The notes beneath the pieces were generated by a model that ran no database searches, was not told where the DNA came from, and worked only from the letters and a program-made list of their open reading frames with translations. From Crocodylus rhombifer (Eukaryota > Chordata > Crocodylia > Crocodylidae), in contig JAVSML010020823.1 of assembly GCA_038503035.1 (NCBI GenBank), positions 159,925 through 223,924 of the forward strand: a stretch of DNA of 64,000 bases. Reading direction: 5' to 3'. Positions within the stretch are counted from its first letter, which is position 1, and every line of letters starts with the position of its first letter. The position numbers and the translations under genes are program-made. Below are positions 1 through 12,170 of this stretch, one piece after another.

Positions 1-2848
1 CTTCTCCAGTGCTGTCGGTGGTCCCAGGGCTGACGCACCCACGGCCTGGCTTCTCACCCTTTGCTATTCTTATCCCATGGCCACTGTGTTGCACATCTTG
101 GGCCTTGCAGTTTGCAGCCAGTACAAAGTGAGAGCAGGCAACCTGGCACCCCTGCCGGGTCCTGTGCGGCCTGGCTCTCTCCTGCACCGTGTTTACAGTC
201 TCTCTGCAACCCCGCTGTCCTGCTGTGTTCGGTCTGGGGCTGCGCCGCTCCCTGGCAGGCTGCCATACTCCAGCGCAGGGCTGTTCCCAGCTGGAGGCTG
301 CTGGGGAACCTCAATCCAGTTTGCAATGGCAGGTGTCCATCACAAAAGCCATTGCGCCAAAGTGGATGCTAGCTGGTCACCTCAGCAGCAGGACAGACCC
401 TAAGCCACGGTCAGGCATACAGAGAGCTGAGGCCTGGGGCCCTGGACCAGACCCTCATGCTGTTGGGACCTGGGCACTCCCCATCCTGTGGAAAGACGTG
501 CTTGTGCCGTAAAAAGCAGCACGCTTTCCACAGCTGTGAGTCGGACTTGGGGGCGCTCAGGGCAGGTAAGTGCAGGGACTTCTTCCAGGGGAGAAGGTGA
601 GCCAGGAGAAGGAGTGAAGCCAGTGCCCAAGATGCAGGATGTGAGGGGGGTGCTGGCATGGAGGGTGAAGCGCTAACTTGGAGCCTTCCCCCTGACCGCT
701 TGTCTCCTTCCTCGGTGCCTGTGTAGGCATGGCTGCGCTCTGTCTGGGCCCACAGTTCCCTCTCCTCCAGCAGCAGCTGTCCAGGACCATGTCCCCCTCT
801 CTTCTCTCGTGTTTCCCTTTCCTGGGCCACTGCATCATTCCTTCCCTGCCAGCCTCGCCCCTCACCCTGCGCGGCTGCATCGGTGCCCATCGCTGCAACT
901 GGCCTGAAGCCTTGTTTCGCAGTCTCTCGCGCACAGTACGAGCATTCACTGCAACGAGGACGATGTCTTGTGTGTTATCCAGTCCCCTCCGAAATCTGCT
1001 GAGACCCCCACGCTTGTCCTTCAAGGAAAGGATCTTGCTGCTGGTGACAATGCAGCCAGCTCGCTGCTTCTGTCCTCCCTCACCTGCTACTCCCCGGCTC
1101 TGTTTACTTCCCTCCCGGTCATCCCCGACCTACGTCGCTACGTGCAGACTTAAGCCAAGGAGCAGCACAGACTCGATGCTCTTCTGCCTCTGAGAAGCTG
1201 CTGAGGCTGGGATCTACCGAGGGTCCTGAAAGAAGCCATCTGAGTTGGTCTCGTGCTGTAACGCCCGGGGTAGGTGCGAGCGGGGGCAGAGCTCCGGCTG
1301 CAGCAAAGCAATCTTGGCTTGCTGGAGCACTGATGTTCCTGCCTCAACCGTGTCCTTTGCAACGCTGCAGTGTTGGGGAACGGGATCCAAGGCACTTCGT
1401 TCACAATCATTAATAAGTGACAGGTGCGGGACCCAATACTGCAGAACAAGCCGTGGGCTGGGGACGCCCTGTTGCCAGAGGGGCAGGGCGCTGTGAACAC
1501 AGAAGGCCCCTGGGGCAGCGGTGCTGAATGGGAAGGTGCAATCCCATGCCTAAGTTGGACCCTTCTGCAGGGCCCTATGGGCGCAGCCATAAACTGTGCC
1601 CTTCCCCCTACGCTTGGCGCTGCGAAGTCTGCACAAGGCCCAGTGTGGACATGGAAGGAGAAGTGCTGTCCTGCCTGCTGGCTCCCGCTTGCCTGAGGCA
1701 GGTTTCACATCCTCCCACAGGGAGCCCGAGGCTCTTGGGCTCGCGCTGGTTTTTTTGAAAGCGGCCGTTACTGCAAGCTGCACCCTGAGGGCAGAAATGC
1801 GAGTGGCCGCGGTGCAGCGCCCTGGCACGAGCTTGGAGGGCCCGTCACGCGAATGGCAAGGGTCTACACCGGGGAGCCGTGCCAGCACAAAAACCCTTTC
1901 TTTCCTCCAGGGTGGGTTCCCAGTCCCCGCTCTCAAAACAGCACTAACACTCGCCATGCTCCTCCGCTTGCTTGGGACCCTTCTAGCTGTCTCTGCAGGG
2001 ACGAAGAAGGACTCTGCCCTTCAGGAAAGGCAGAGCACAGCTGATCTGACTGGTGGACCCCAACTCGGACCTGAACTCCAGCTTCTACCCCTTATTTGCT
2101 CTTTCGAACTGGCAGGTCTTGCAGGGGAGTGGTGTTTAAACTCCCTTTCCTGACCTGCACGTTCCCCCGGGCTGCCTGTGGCCCCTCCCAGTCCCCTGCA
2201 CCACCCAGGCAGATGCCCCGCTCTCCCAGTGCCAGAAGCTGCTGCTGGTTTTTTTTTTGGTTTTTTTTCATCTCGGTCTTGGGGATTTAAAAAAAAAAAA
2301 TGCTTCCAAATGAGCAGTGGTCCCGAGAGTTGCTGGCTGCAAAAATCGGTGTACCGGGGCCCCAGGTGCCATCCTGCTGTCTGTTGCCCCGCACATCTCA
2401 ACACTTAGCCCCCGCGGCAGACAGAACCGCAGCCTGCGTGCAATGTAGTGCAGCCATGAGTTGAGGCAACCGGCCCTGAAGACGAAGGCCTGACGCAAGC
2501 TACAGTGTCTTGACAGGGGAGGAAGAGCCCCTGTTTTGGCTAGCGGGATTTCTGGGGGGCCTTGGACCCGCGCTGTGGTGCTCTGAGCTAGGGGCCTCCT
2601 TGCAAGTGGTGGTGTGGATGGTGTGCCGGTTTCGGGAGGTACCAAGGGGCCATGGAGGAGGGAACCTGGTACCGTCCCGGTGCACATGCTGATAGGAAAT
2701 CCATCCCCCAGGTGGGACACCTGATCGAAATGGAGCAGTTAAACTTTAATGAGGGATAAAAACAGCCTGGGCTAAAGACTTGCTGCCCTCCCTCCCTCCC
2801 TCCCTGCCCCTGCCCCTGGGCTCCCCCCAGGCCACGGGGGGCACTCAC
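1..2848 (-). other. NOL4L intron 5 (partial)
   Basis: No coding exon is recognisable. ORFs here are short, overlap on both strands and show no family motifs. The sequence has moderate GC, with a pyrimidine-rich tract and opposed T and A homopolymers near 2250-2300. The next NOL4L exon (Ser/Gly/Asn-rich in the family) is not in this stretch and must lie further left. Confidence 0.8.
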
Positions 2849-2990
2849 CATCCTCCTGGCTGTGGAGGTTTTGAGGGCTGCGCATGCTCTCGTCCTGGCT
2901 GGGGCTCAAGCTGGAGTTCAGATGCTGGTCAGCTGAGATCCATGTGGAGTCATTCATATCAAAATCCTCGCTGCTCACCGATGTCTCATC
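2849..2990 (-). CDS. NOL4L: NOL4L coding exon 5; probable start exon of the short form
   Basis: The exon encodes [20 protein letters not shown] then [20 protein letters not shown] then NLHSQED, followed by the first base of the next codon (phase 1 exit). This Ser/Asp-rich segment precedes the acidic/Ser-rich middle of the protein. The acceptor is TTGCCTTCAG before 2990 and the donor after 2849 is GTGAGT. The ATG of DMNDSTW (2957-2955) matches the N terminus of a short NOL4L isoform that I recall from mammals (starting M-x-DSTW). So this exon may serve both as an internal exon of the long mRNA and as the first coding exon of a short mRNA made from the CpG island 5-6 kb upstream. Residues are intact, with no breaks. 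Confidence 0.94.
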
Positions 2991-5900
2991 CTGAAGGCAA
3001 GCAGGGAAAGGGTTAGCTTGGGAGAGCTCCCTCCAGCCAGGGGAGAAAAGATGGGTGGCCCCTGAACCCCCAAAGGCACTCGCTCGCGTGCTCGCCGGCT
3101 GGCCAGCCGGTGCTGAGATGGGCCGCTCCTGGCGCGCTCCGGGAGAGGTGGCATTTCCCCCGCGGAGAGCGCTACCGCTCCGCTTCCTGTCGGAAGATGT
3201 GCCTGAGGAATGGCACTGTCTGTAATTGAGGACAATTAGAAAGCACTCGCATCCTGTAGGAGCGGATGGCCGAGCCCTGGAGTTTACCCTTTAATCTCCG
3301 TCGGCGCTTCTGTCTCCGGGGCAGACGAAACGCGGTGTGGGCAGCGGGGAAGGAGGGCACGACTTGGTCAAAAAGGCTCGGGCTGAAGCCTGGGCCTGGT
3401 TAAAACCCCTCCTGGACAGCAGGCAGCATGGGGCCAAATTCTCGATGGGGCAGCAGCAATTTTTTTTTTTTTCCAACGGAGCCATGCTGCTAAACCCCAG
3501 GGGAGGCCGAGCCTGGTGCCTGCACGCTCACCCTCAGGTGCTACGCGCGGGACTCGGATGGCGGAGGGTTCCCGGCACTCAGATCAGCCTACGGGACCCG
3601 GGGACCCTGCGCTGTGGGCTTCTCCGTGCATCGCCTCCCCAGACGCAGCCTGGGCAGGGTCCGCAGAGGGTCTCCAGGGTTCATGGAGAAAGGGATGTGG
3701 CAGGAGCCGAGGAAGCCCTGGGGATGGGCCAGCCCAGAGGGGATGGTGGGATAGCCGCCCGGTCCAAAGGGCTCGCGGCACCCCGATTAAGTGCTTGGCG
3801 GCCGAGTATAAGGAGGCTCCCCTGCCAATGGTGAAGGGAACACGCTGGCTCCCAAGTCGGGAGAACCTCGCCCAGCAACGCCACTGCCTTCCTTGCCTGT
3901 AGCATAGATTAAATTCCTCTCTCCCACTCCTGCAGCTGAAAGGACATTTTCTCTCTCTCTTCCCCCTCCTCTCTCCCTCTCCCTCCTAACCTTTACTGTA
4001 CTTCAAGACACAGCCCTTGGAGAGCTTCCAGAGCCGGAAAGGTCAGCCACAGGATTTCAAAATCATCATCATAAAGGCAGCACTGAGATCCTGAATGAAA
4101 GGAGGGGCTGAGGGACCTCCCTGCGTCGAGCCTCCAAACAGGCAGCTACGAAGGAAGTGCAGATACGTGTTCCCTGCTTAACACATCCCCTTTTTAATGG
4201 TTCCTTTATCTGCCTTTCCTCTTCCCCCTCCTTCCAAGTCACAGAGCGAGACCACAGCCAGCGCGGTGGGCTGGAGGGCGGCACCAGCCCACGCTCGGCG
4301 TGGCTTTCCTGCTTCCACCACTCTCACCTTCTTGATATTTTTTTTTTTTCTTCCTTTTTCTTTAAAACAACCTTTCCTGGCTCATAACCTCTCTGTTCCC
4401 CTTGCATTTATGGGTCCGGGGGGTGGAAATCAGGCCCCACTGCCTTTCCTTGCAGGAGGTAAATAAGCAGGAGCCCCTCCACCGGGCGCCTACGCCTTGT
4501 AAAGCTGCCTGGTCTCCCGGCCTCTGGCTGACTTTTTATGGAGAACAAACAAACCTCTTTAAAAGCAGGTTTGAACTTTCTTCTTTCCTGGTCCCTGCAG
4601 ACATATCTGCTGTGCTCGCTCCGAGCAGGAATGACTTGGTTTGGCCTGCCCTCGCCCCCCTCCCAGCTGAGATGTGCCTCAGAGGGAGTTTCCTGGAATT
4701 TACAGCTTCTGTACGGCCTCGGCTCCAGCGCTTGTAAAACGCAGCCAGGCAGCTGCAGGGCTGCTCCTGAACACACGTGTGTGCCCACCCTGTAGGGCTA
4801 CAGGCGCACGCATGTTTGTGACAGACCTGCGGCGTGCAGCCTCCAACCAAGCGTACTCACGCTGAGGCACCCCAGACACGAGTGTGCCTGTGCTCACAAG
4901 TGCGTGGGGCCTGCGGGAGATGCTCAAGGGAGAGAGGGCAGACGACCCTCCTTGGCTGTGACCCAGGGCAGTATCTGCTGCCCTGTTTCAAGCTGCTCTC
5001 TCTCGTGCTTCCAGGTACAAAGGTCTCCTCCGCTTGCTAACTGCCCATCCTAATTCTAATGCAAGCATTTCCTGGAGGGGCTGTTCCAGTGCCTAAAACG
5101 CTCCAACACAGCAGTTGTCCTAAAAGACCAAGCACCAGGTCCCTGCTGCCCACAGCTTGCCCCCTCTTGTTGCCAGGTCTGCGGGAGGCTGGGGTGCAGC
5201 TTGCAGTGATGCCCGACAACAGTCAGGTCCGGGTTCAGGGAGGCTGAACCTGGACCCGCACCGTGAAAGGCTGCGCACGTTCTAGATAATCCCTTCGGTA
5301 TGATCTGCCTGCTGCTGGCAGAGCGCATTCATGCTTTGGGATATCAGACAAGAAACTGATCCGGCAATAAACGGCCCAAGTCAAATAAGACGCATCACGT
5401 GCTGAGCAGCCCCTAATATAACCCGCCAGGAGAAAGCGCCAGCTGTTCAATGGAGCCCTGCAGACCCAGCCCTCCTCCGCCTCTCCGGTGCCACTCCCTG
5501 CTTCCTTGTGCACCTCTCTTGGCCCGGGGCTGCTGCTCTGGGTCCGACCTGGACAAATGAGGCCGTCTGCGTTGGAAGGCCTACATCCTGGAAGGGCGGA
5601 CATCCTGGAAGCAGCAACACCCTCCCCCCGAAGCATGCCGGTCCAGCAAGGGGACGTGCTTCACCAGTGCTACAGCTGGACCCGACGAGGCAAACCCCTC
5701 TCGGCGCAGCGTGACCTTTTCACAACAGTGTTCTTGCACAAGTGTGCAAGGGAAGCTCCAAGCAATACCCTGGTGCTCTTCCAGCCTTTCCCCAGTGGGA
5801 ACAGAGGAGTGGTGGATGTGCAAGAGAGCGTCTTCACTCGCTGCCTGGCAATACTGCTCATAGCTTTAGTCATTCAAGCTGCCCCTTAGCACTGTCCTCT

Positions 5901-8550
5901 CGTGACGAGCTAGCGCGCCGACTGCCTCCCATGCAAGCCTGCCCCTCGGCGTGCCCTGTCAAAGCCGATAAGGCCTTGAGCTTTGCGACTCCTGGCAATG
6001 CCCTCCTTATGCCAGCAAAGATTCCCTCGACACGATGCCCACCCAGTGACGTCCTACAGCCGCGGGTTTCCCAGCTGCAACCCCAGGAATCGCTTTCGTT
6101 TGGGCTCGCACAAGAGCTATAGAGCTTTCCTCCCTGTTGGACGCAGGGTAAAAAGGCTCGTCCACCCCATCGCGTGTTCTGGTCTCAGATCCAAGGTACC
6201 AGCAAGCTCCAAGCGTCTGGTGGAAAAGCTCCTCTTAACACTGCTCTGCCTGCCAGCCAGAGAGCTGGAGACTGAGGACGCTGGCTGCAGCTCCACCAAC
6301 TCGGGAGGTGTTTTTATTATTTTTTGTTAATGAGCACCAGCCGTTCGGAGCAATACGGTAAACCCGATCCAGCCCTCCACTCCCTCCTGCCTTGCAGCTC
6401 ACTCTCTTCCTCTCCGGATTCTCGGGAGGATTCTCCCTGCTAATTTCTTCTTTCCTGTAAACAAACTTCAAATGAAACTTTCATTAGAAAATAGAGCACC
6501 ATCCATTACCACCGCCTGTCTCCTGCTCTGCCTCCTCTTCACCCGTACCATGCCACTCATGACACAGATGAAAGCGACAGCAGCTGCCCTAATCAGGCAG
6601 CACAATCTCTCTCCCAACCTAACCCTCCTCCTCCCCCTCTGCCCTCCCCTTTCCAGCTCTCGGAAGAGATCCTCTCACCCTGCAGTAAAGTCCCAGCGCG
6701 TTGGAGGGATTGAACCATTCGGGCTCACGGGCTCTTCCTGCGGCTCCTCTTCTGAAAGGGGAAGCGAGTGCCCGGCGGGCACGTCTACAGTGCCACACCC
6801 AAATATAATAGCGAGGGCCCCAGGCACAACGCGGGACTTGGACAAACAACATCATCCCCACCGCTCTCCTTATCTCCCATCCAATATTCACAGCTGCCTT
6901 GCACGTGGGTCCTGCCTCAGCACATGCAAAGCCACTGGCACTTGTAATGTTGGCACTCTGCTTCTGCACCCCCTTCTAATTGCGATCTCGGGGCGCTTCC
7001 TGACTCTTCATCAATTTAAGCCTTCCCCAACTTCGAAAAGTAGGCGCCCTATTTGAGAGCGCAGGCACTGACCACTGCAGGCCGCAAAGCAAACTGGGGG
7101 GCGATGCAGGACTAGGACCTGGAGCGCGGGGCTCCCTGTCCCGGGCCCCTTCGTGAACAGTCGTCCCTCTCGGAGCCGCTCGCCCCACGCGCCGACACGG
7201 GGCAGCGAGGGAAGACGACTCTCCTAACCAGCCCTTGTAAATATATGCAAGCGCTATCGGTAACCTGCTTGTCTTACAGCGAGGCTCAGTTTCTCCGGGG
7301 CTGGGTTGCAAGCACCTCCAAAGTCATTTATGCCCTCTCCATCACCACGTCTCTTCCAGGCGCAGTCCTGGGACTTTCTGCACGGCTTATTTTTCCCTTG
7401 GCATCCACCTGGTTTCATTTTCCAGGTGTTTCCCCACTTCTTCCTGCGGCCACGTGCCATCCTGGACTGCTCTCTGGGATACAGAAGTGCAGCTTGTGGG
7501 AAGAGGAGCGTTGCATGTCAAATGGAAATATCAGGCACTGCATGTACCAAACAGTCTTTCTGGGTGAAAACCACAGTTGCCACATGACTGTATCTCATCT
7601 CGCAGCTTCCTTTTCAGCCTTGTGGTACTTGGTGGCCTCTCCCTGCGGCTGCTCTACCTGTATGTCGGCGTCCTGGGGTGGGGGAAACGCTACTGCGACC
7701 CTGCCCCGAAGGACATCACCTTCTACCGAGCACCTTGAGCAGCCGGGTATCTTCACGTCCGTAAGCATCATCTCCGGCCTTCTGAGCAGGCCAAGGGGGT
7801 GCGGACCAGGCCTGGACTGCGTCCGGTCCTAACGTAACTAGCTGAGCTCCTCGGAGGAAGATACAGCACCTCTGAGCAGAGCCTGGACAGTGCGGCAATC
7901 AAAGGGGCGGGAAGCCCAGCCGTGCAAACTGGAGCTGGGGTCCCGTGCAGGAGGCTCCACTATGCTGTGCATGCAGACCGCGTGCTAGGCATGCCTTCCC
8001 TCCCAAGCTTTGGACTCGGTCCTGTCCATGTCCATCACGCGAGGCGCGTGGCGAGAAGCGGCTTGGCCCCTGCGAGGGCTCGGGGTGGTGGTGGAAATGA
8101 GCTGTCCTGGTCAGCTCCCAAGATCTCTGGAGGGAACCGGGGGCCCTGGGCTGATTTCCCCCTCTCTCTCTCGCTGGAGGGGGGAAAGCCCTGAGGAGAG
8201 CGGGAGCAAGTTCCCGCTGCCGGACCCAGGCGCGCCTGGAAGGGGGTGGTGTTCCCGCCCCGAAGGCCGGGGGAAACCTTTCGGTGCCCCTGCTGTTCAC
8301 CGGGGAGGTGCTGAAGGCAGGGGCCGTGAGCGGGCGTGGGGCTGGGGCTCTACCTCGCTCCCCTCGCACACGCACGTGCTCTTGCTCGCTCGACCCCCGG
8401 TGAAGGTGCAGCCCTCCAGGCAGGGCCACAAGTTGGCTGCCACCGCCGGGCCGCCCATCAGTGCCAGCCCGGCGCGGGGCCGGCGCGGCCGGGGGCTCGG
8501 GGCAGGGGCCGGCGAGCGCTGCCGAGGCAGCGAGGAGCCCTCTCCTTTGT

Positions 8551-8580
8551 GCGAGGCGAGGCGAGGCGAGGCGAGGCGAG
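8551..8580. repeat. (GCGAG)6 microsatellite
   Basis: Six perfect head-to-tail copies of GCGAG lie in the intron 4 CpG island. Confidence 0.95.
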
Positions 8581-8604
8581 GGGAACGAACAGGAAGTCGC
8601 GGAG

Positions 8605-8631
8605 CCGCCGCCGCCGCCGCCGCCGCCGCCG
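8605..8631. repeat. (CCG)9 microsatellite
   Basis: Nine perfect CCG units lie in the intron 4 CpG island. On the gene strand they are CGG/GGC, of the type seen in 5' UTRs of CpG-island genes. Confidence 0.95.
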
Positions 8632-8741
8632 TCCTGCCCCCGCCTCCAGGTGCGCCCCGCCGCGGGGCGGAGGAGCCCGCCGGCCCGGCCCCCCCCCACT
8701 TCGGCCCCGCTTTTGTGCTCTTCCGGGCGGGGGCTCGGGCC

Positions 8742-8836
8742 GGGGCCGGGGCCGGGGCCGCCCTCCCGGCGGGGAAGGACGCGCTAACCTTAACCTTCCC
8801 CTTCCTGCGGGCCGGAGCGGGGCCGGGGCCGGGGCC
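8742..8836. repeat. Two (GGGGCC)3 arrays
   Basis: Three perfect GGGGCC units lie at 8742-8759 and three at 8819-8836, inside the intron 4 CpG island. On the gene strand they read GGCCCC. Confidence 0.95.
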
Positions 8837-8913
8837 GGCGGGGGCCGGCGGGGCGGTTGGGGCCGGGGCCGAACGCGACTTTGAAAAGCGGCTGCATTCG
8901 CCCGTGCCCCGCG

Positions 8914-9010
8914 TGTGCACGCCCCCCCCGCGGTGTGCACGCTCCCCCGGCCGTGCACACCCCCGGCCGCCTGCACGCGCCCCCCGCGGCCGTGTGCACG
9001 CGCCCCCCGG
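8914..9010. repeat. About 20-bp GC-rich minisatellite
   Basis: The core GTGTGCACGC followed by a C-run and CGG recurs five times (about 8914, 8933, 8951, 8970, 8992) with degenerate spacing of 18-22 bp. GTGCAC palindromes mark each copy. Confidence 0.8.
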
Positions 9011-9066
9011 CTCGCCCCCTACCTGCTGCGGGGCCGGGGGCGGCCCGGCGGGCCTGCGCGCGGGCC

Positions 9067-9096
9067 GGGGCCGGGACCGGGGCCGGGGCCGGGGCC
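9067..9096. repeat. (GGGGCC)5 array with one variant unit
   Basis: Units lie at 9067, 9073 (variant GGGACC), 9079, 9085 and 9091. The array is close to the candidate first-exon donor after 9023. Confidence 0.95.
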
Positions 9097-9189
9097 GGGG
9101 GCGGCTGACAACCAGCTGCTGCCCGGGGAGAGGGGCCGGCGCTGCGGAGCGCGTCACTCGCGGCTCCCGGGGGGAGGGAGAGAGAGGGA

Positions 9190-9390
9190 GGGACACGCGC
9201 GCGCATGCACACACGCGGCGGGCGGGGGAGGAGGGCACACGCACATGCACACGCACAGGTGCATGCACCGCGCGGGGGACCAGCGGGACACACGCCCGCA
9301 CACGCCCGCGCGGGGAGACACGCGCGCAGGTGCATGCACGCGCACACGCGGGCGCACGCGCGGGAGGCCGAGTGCGTGCGCGTGCCCCCC
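9190..9390. repeat. Alternating purine-pyrimidine CA/CG tract
   Basis: About 200 bp dominated by CACGCG, GCATGCAC and CACACG words, with GTGCATGCAC palindromes, alternates purine and pyrimidine over long runs. Such DNA is prone to Z-form under negative supercoiling. Confidence 0.75.
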
Positions 9391-9519
9391 GGGGAGGGAG
9401 GCGCCCCCCCGCCACTGCCTGCTTTGAGGGGCACCCCGCTTGCCGGGCCTGCTCCTGACTCTGGGAAGCAGCGCCCGCCTTCCGGAGCTGCCCTGCCCGG
9501 AGGGGTCGGCCCAGCCCCT

Positions 9520-9554
9520 CGCCCCGCGCCCCGCGCCCCGCGCCCCGCGCCCCG
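9520..9554. repeat. (CGCCCCG)5 tandem repeat
   Basis: Five perfect 7-bp units end in a CGCGCG run, at the right margin of the intron 4 CpG island. Confidence 0.95.
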
Positions 9555-10039
9555 CGCGCGCCGTGCCCAAGCGGGACCGTCCCCCACCTCCGCGCCCGGC
9601 TCCTGGCCCCTGCCCAAACGCACAGGCACCCCTGGCTTTGCAGCGCCAGGCGTGGCCCACGGGGCCATCCCATGGTAAAAGAAAGGTTTCAAGCAAAAGT
9701 GGCCGTGCCCACTACACGCTCTTTCCGCGAGTCTTTGCCGGCATTACTACCTGATTCTCAAAGCTCAGACGCCGGGTCAAGGGGAAAGACTTGCTGTTGA
9801 TTTCACCAGGGCGAGGGAGCTCAAGCTCTCTGCAAAGAAGTACCATCTGCAAAGCCCGGAGCCAGGGCTGCATGTGCATCGTTAATAAGAACAGCCCTCC
9901 TAAACTTGACTCGTCTTATAGGGCCGACTTCCCCAAGAACTACCAGGGCCATCCCGAACAAAAGTCCCGTCCGCACAGCTCAAGCCTTTATACAGCAGCT
10001 CCACTTAACTAGGTGGTTTGCGGATCCGTGTCACCTCTG

Positions 10040-10245
10040 TAATGCAGTAACAGCACAAGACTGGGAGCTAGAAGGAGCTTGATTTTCATCCCAGAGGGGT
10101 CACCGACTCCCTGGGCAACCTTGTGCAAGTCACTCGATGTCCCTGCGCCTCCGGAAAAGTAGGCTACACAACACCGGACCACGCTGCATTAGCTTGCGCA
10201 TCATCACTGTGAACCCTCCCCAGTACCGAGCTTTAAAAATGCAAA
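10040..10245 (+). mobile_element. MIR-family SINE
   Basis: The segment contains AAGACTGGGAGCTAGAAGGA, CCTGGGCAACCTTGTGCAAG TCACTCG and a downstream CTTTAAAAATGCAAAGCAC, in the order of the MIR core and 3' part (GACTCAGG..., TTGGGCAAGTCACTT, GTAAAGCGC). It is old and diverged; plus orientation. Confidence 0.7.
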
Positions 10246-11934
10246 GCACTCCTGCCTCGGGGGCAAGGGAAGAGGGGAAAGGTCCTGTGGGACAGCCAGA
10301 GCTCACACAGCAGCAGCAGGATGTTCTGCATTCGTGTTGCCATCATGATATTTGAACTTTACTGGCACAACAGACCTCAGTGAAGCCAGGAAAGAAAAAA
10401 GGGACAGGAGATCTAAGAAACTGCACCGCAGACCGTGTTTTCTGTGCTGGGGGGTGTATCGTGGACTTCAGCTCGTTCCCTCGGTTGTAATTTGGTCTCT
10501 TTGCAAATGAGAAGGATGATCTTGCGGCGTCAGCGTGGCAAAGCTGAAACGCTGAGAAAATGCAACCTCCTTGTCCAGGATGTAAACTGCTGGCCCTGGC
10601 CTGGAGAGGCACGGAAGGAATAGCTCGCAGAGGTGGGGCCTGCTTTCCTCCGAAGGATCAGGTGTCCGGCCCTCCCACAGGCAGGACGCGCCCCGCGCGG
10701 ACCAATGATGTGACCGCCACAGCAGTCCTGAGTCCCTCTGCCTCCCGTCGTTGTCGCTCTGCATATTAATACTTGCCGCCAGCTGGCATGTTTACACTGC
10801 GATGTGGACTGAGGAGGACAGAAGCACTCTTAAGCCCCGCAGCTTGTTATTTATCCGAAAAACCCCAGACCCCAGTAGTTTCAACACAGCTGTTACTAAA
10901 CGGTAGACAAGTGCAAGCCAAATTTTTAGCAGCCTCGGGCCACATCCCTGGGTTGAATATCCGTACCTGGAATACGAGCGCACCCACCCAGCCGCACGCT
11001 CGTCGTGTACGTGCACGTACCGTAGCTCAAGCGCACGGTCTGTGTATCTGTACTGGGCTCGAGCCTGCTTCCGTGGGCCCGCAGACACGTGCGCACGGTC
11101 AGAGGCCAGAGGCAAAAAGCCGAGCTCTGGTCCCTGCTTCTACAATGGCAGCAACGAGAAGGAGCTTGCGCTCGGAAAGCGCTTCCCATGCCAGGCAGAC
11201 CTGAGGGGGAGCACCAGAGCTGAGAGGAAGAATACTCTTGACATCCCAGCGCTTTGGGACGGGATAGCAAGACTATTGTGTTCAGTGAAAAGCTGCGCAG
11301 GAGTGGAGAGGTGGGCGGCACTTCCCAAAACACCGGGGAGAGCACCGCTACTCTTACAGGGTACCCAGGGGACCACCAGTAACCACAAAGGATCAGGGCG
11401 CGCGCGGGAGCTTTGGAGGCAGGATCGGGCCTATGTAGCTCAAGGTTTGGCATGAAGTTGTTTGGTGCATACTTGGACAAGGCTGCTGCGCAAACCCTGC
11501 TAGGTCACAAAGCTGCTGTCACGACCAGTGGACTTGGGGGGAAATATTTGGAAAGTGCTACACAACACGCGGGCAAAGCTCTGAGACGTTTTCCAGGTGT
11601 CACTGTCCTCATCGTTGGGGCTAATTCCACTAACAAACTTAGTCGCACTCATTCAGACAAACCATCTGAAGATGCCGGAAGTCAGAAGGGAGATTAGACC
11701 CAGATGAGACTTAAATCACCTCTCTCCTCTTCTCCTGCTCCTCCCTGTTCCTGCTTGTATGTCTGCGGATTGCCCTCTTTACTGCAGCATCATATCAGGA
11801 GCTCAGGTTGAGCTGCTTGTGCATTATGGCCCCGCAACCCTTTGCAGCACGCTGCCTCGGTCTAGGTGCGGCCTGCTCCCCTTGTTCCTCGATGCATAGC
11901 TTTGCCTTTGTGCCTGTACTAAAACATGCCGGGC

Positions 11935-12170
11935 ATTCATTAGTGCACCCTCGATACCGTGCATTTAATTTAGTGCTTGCTTAATAAAGTACTAACTACA
12001 CGTGTAGTGTCTAGAGTTACTGCGCAGTAGTGCTGGAGTGACACTCACTGCGCATTAGCCTAATAACACCACGCAGTGGGCTTTTAGCACGGCTTTTAAC
12101 CGCCATGCTACCGTGCGGTATTATTAGGCTAATGCGCAGTAAGCGTCTCATGTAGACGCACCCGCTGTGT
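11935..12170. mobile_element. Hairpin-forming DNA-transposon-like element
   Basis: An imperfect inverted repeat has arms at 12047-12080 and 12107-12140, sharing ACTGCGCATTAGCCTAATAA exactly at the outer 20 bp, with mismatches further in, and a 26-bp loop. TGCGCAGTA-type words recur to the left (12019-12030). The structure fits a short non-autonomous DNA transposon or MITE. No transposase is present. The true ends and target-site duplication are not clear. Confidence 0.55.

Larger units (their letters stand above)
8200..9650 (-). promoter_or_regulatory. NOL4L: Internal CpG island, candidate promoter of the short NOL4L form
   Basis: This is a dense CpG island in intron 4, 5-6 kb upstream of exon 5, about as GC-rich as the exon 1 promoter island. 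It has GC boxes, an Ets-like ACAGGAAGTC at 8590-8599, a CCG9 tract and GGGGCC arrays. A strong minus-strand splice donor (GCAGCAG then GTAGGGG) lies after 9023 and could end a noncoding first exon spliced to exon 5, where translation would begin at the ATG of MNDSTW. The long open frames across it on both strands are low-complexity Arg/Pro/Gly/Ala and not family-like. The promoter role is an inference. Confidence 0.6.

Noticed and set aside
3955..3990. Pyrimidine-rich CTCTCTCT and CCTCCT tract near 3950-3990 as a branch/acceptor of an extra exon
   Set aside because: It lies on the plus strand, opposite to the gene, and no exon-like frame follows on either strand.
8010..9673. Open frames of 458 and 482 codons on opposite strands of the intron 4 CpG island
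   Set aside because: They overlap, consist of low-complexity Arg/Pro/Gly/Ala/Thr stretches from GC-rich simple repeats, and show no family motif or splice logic.
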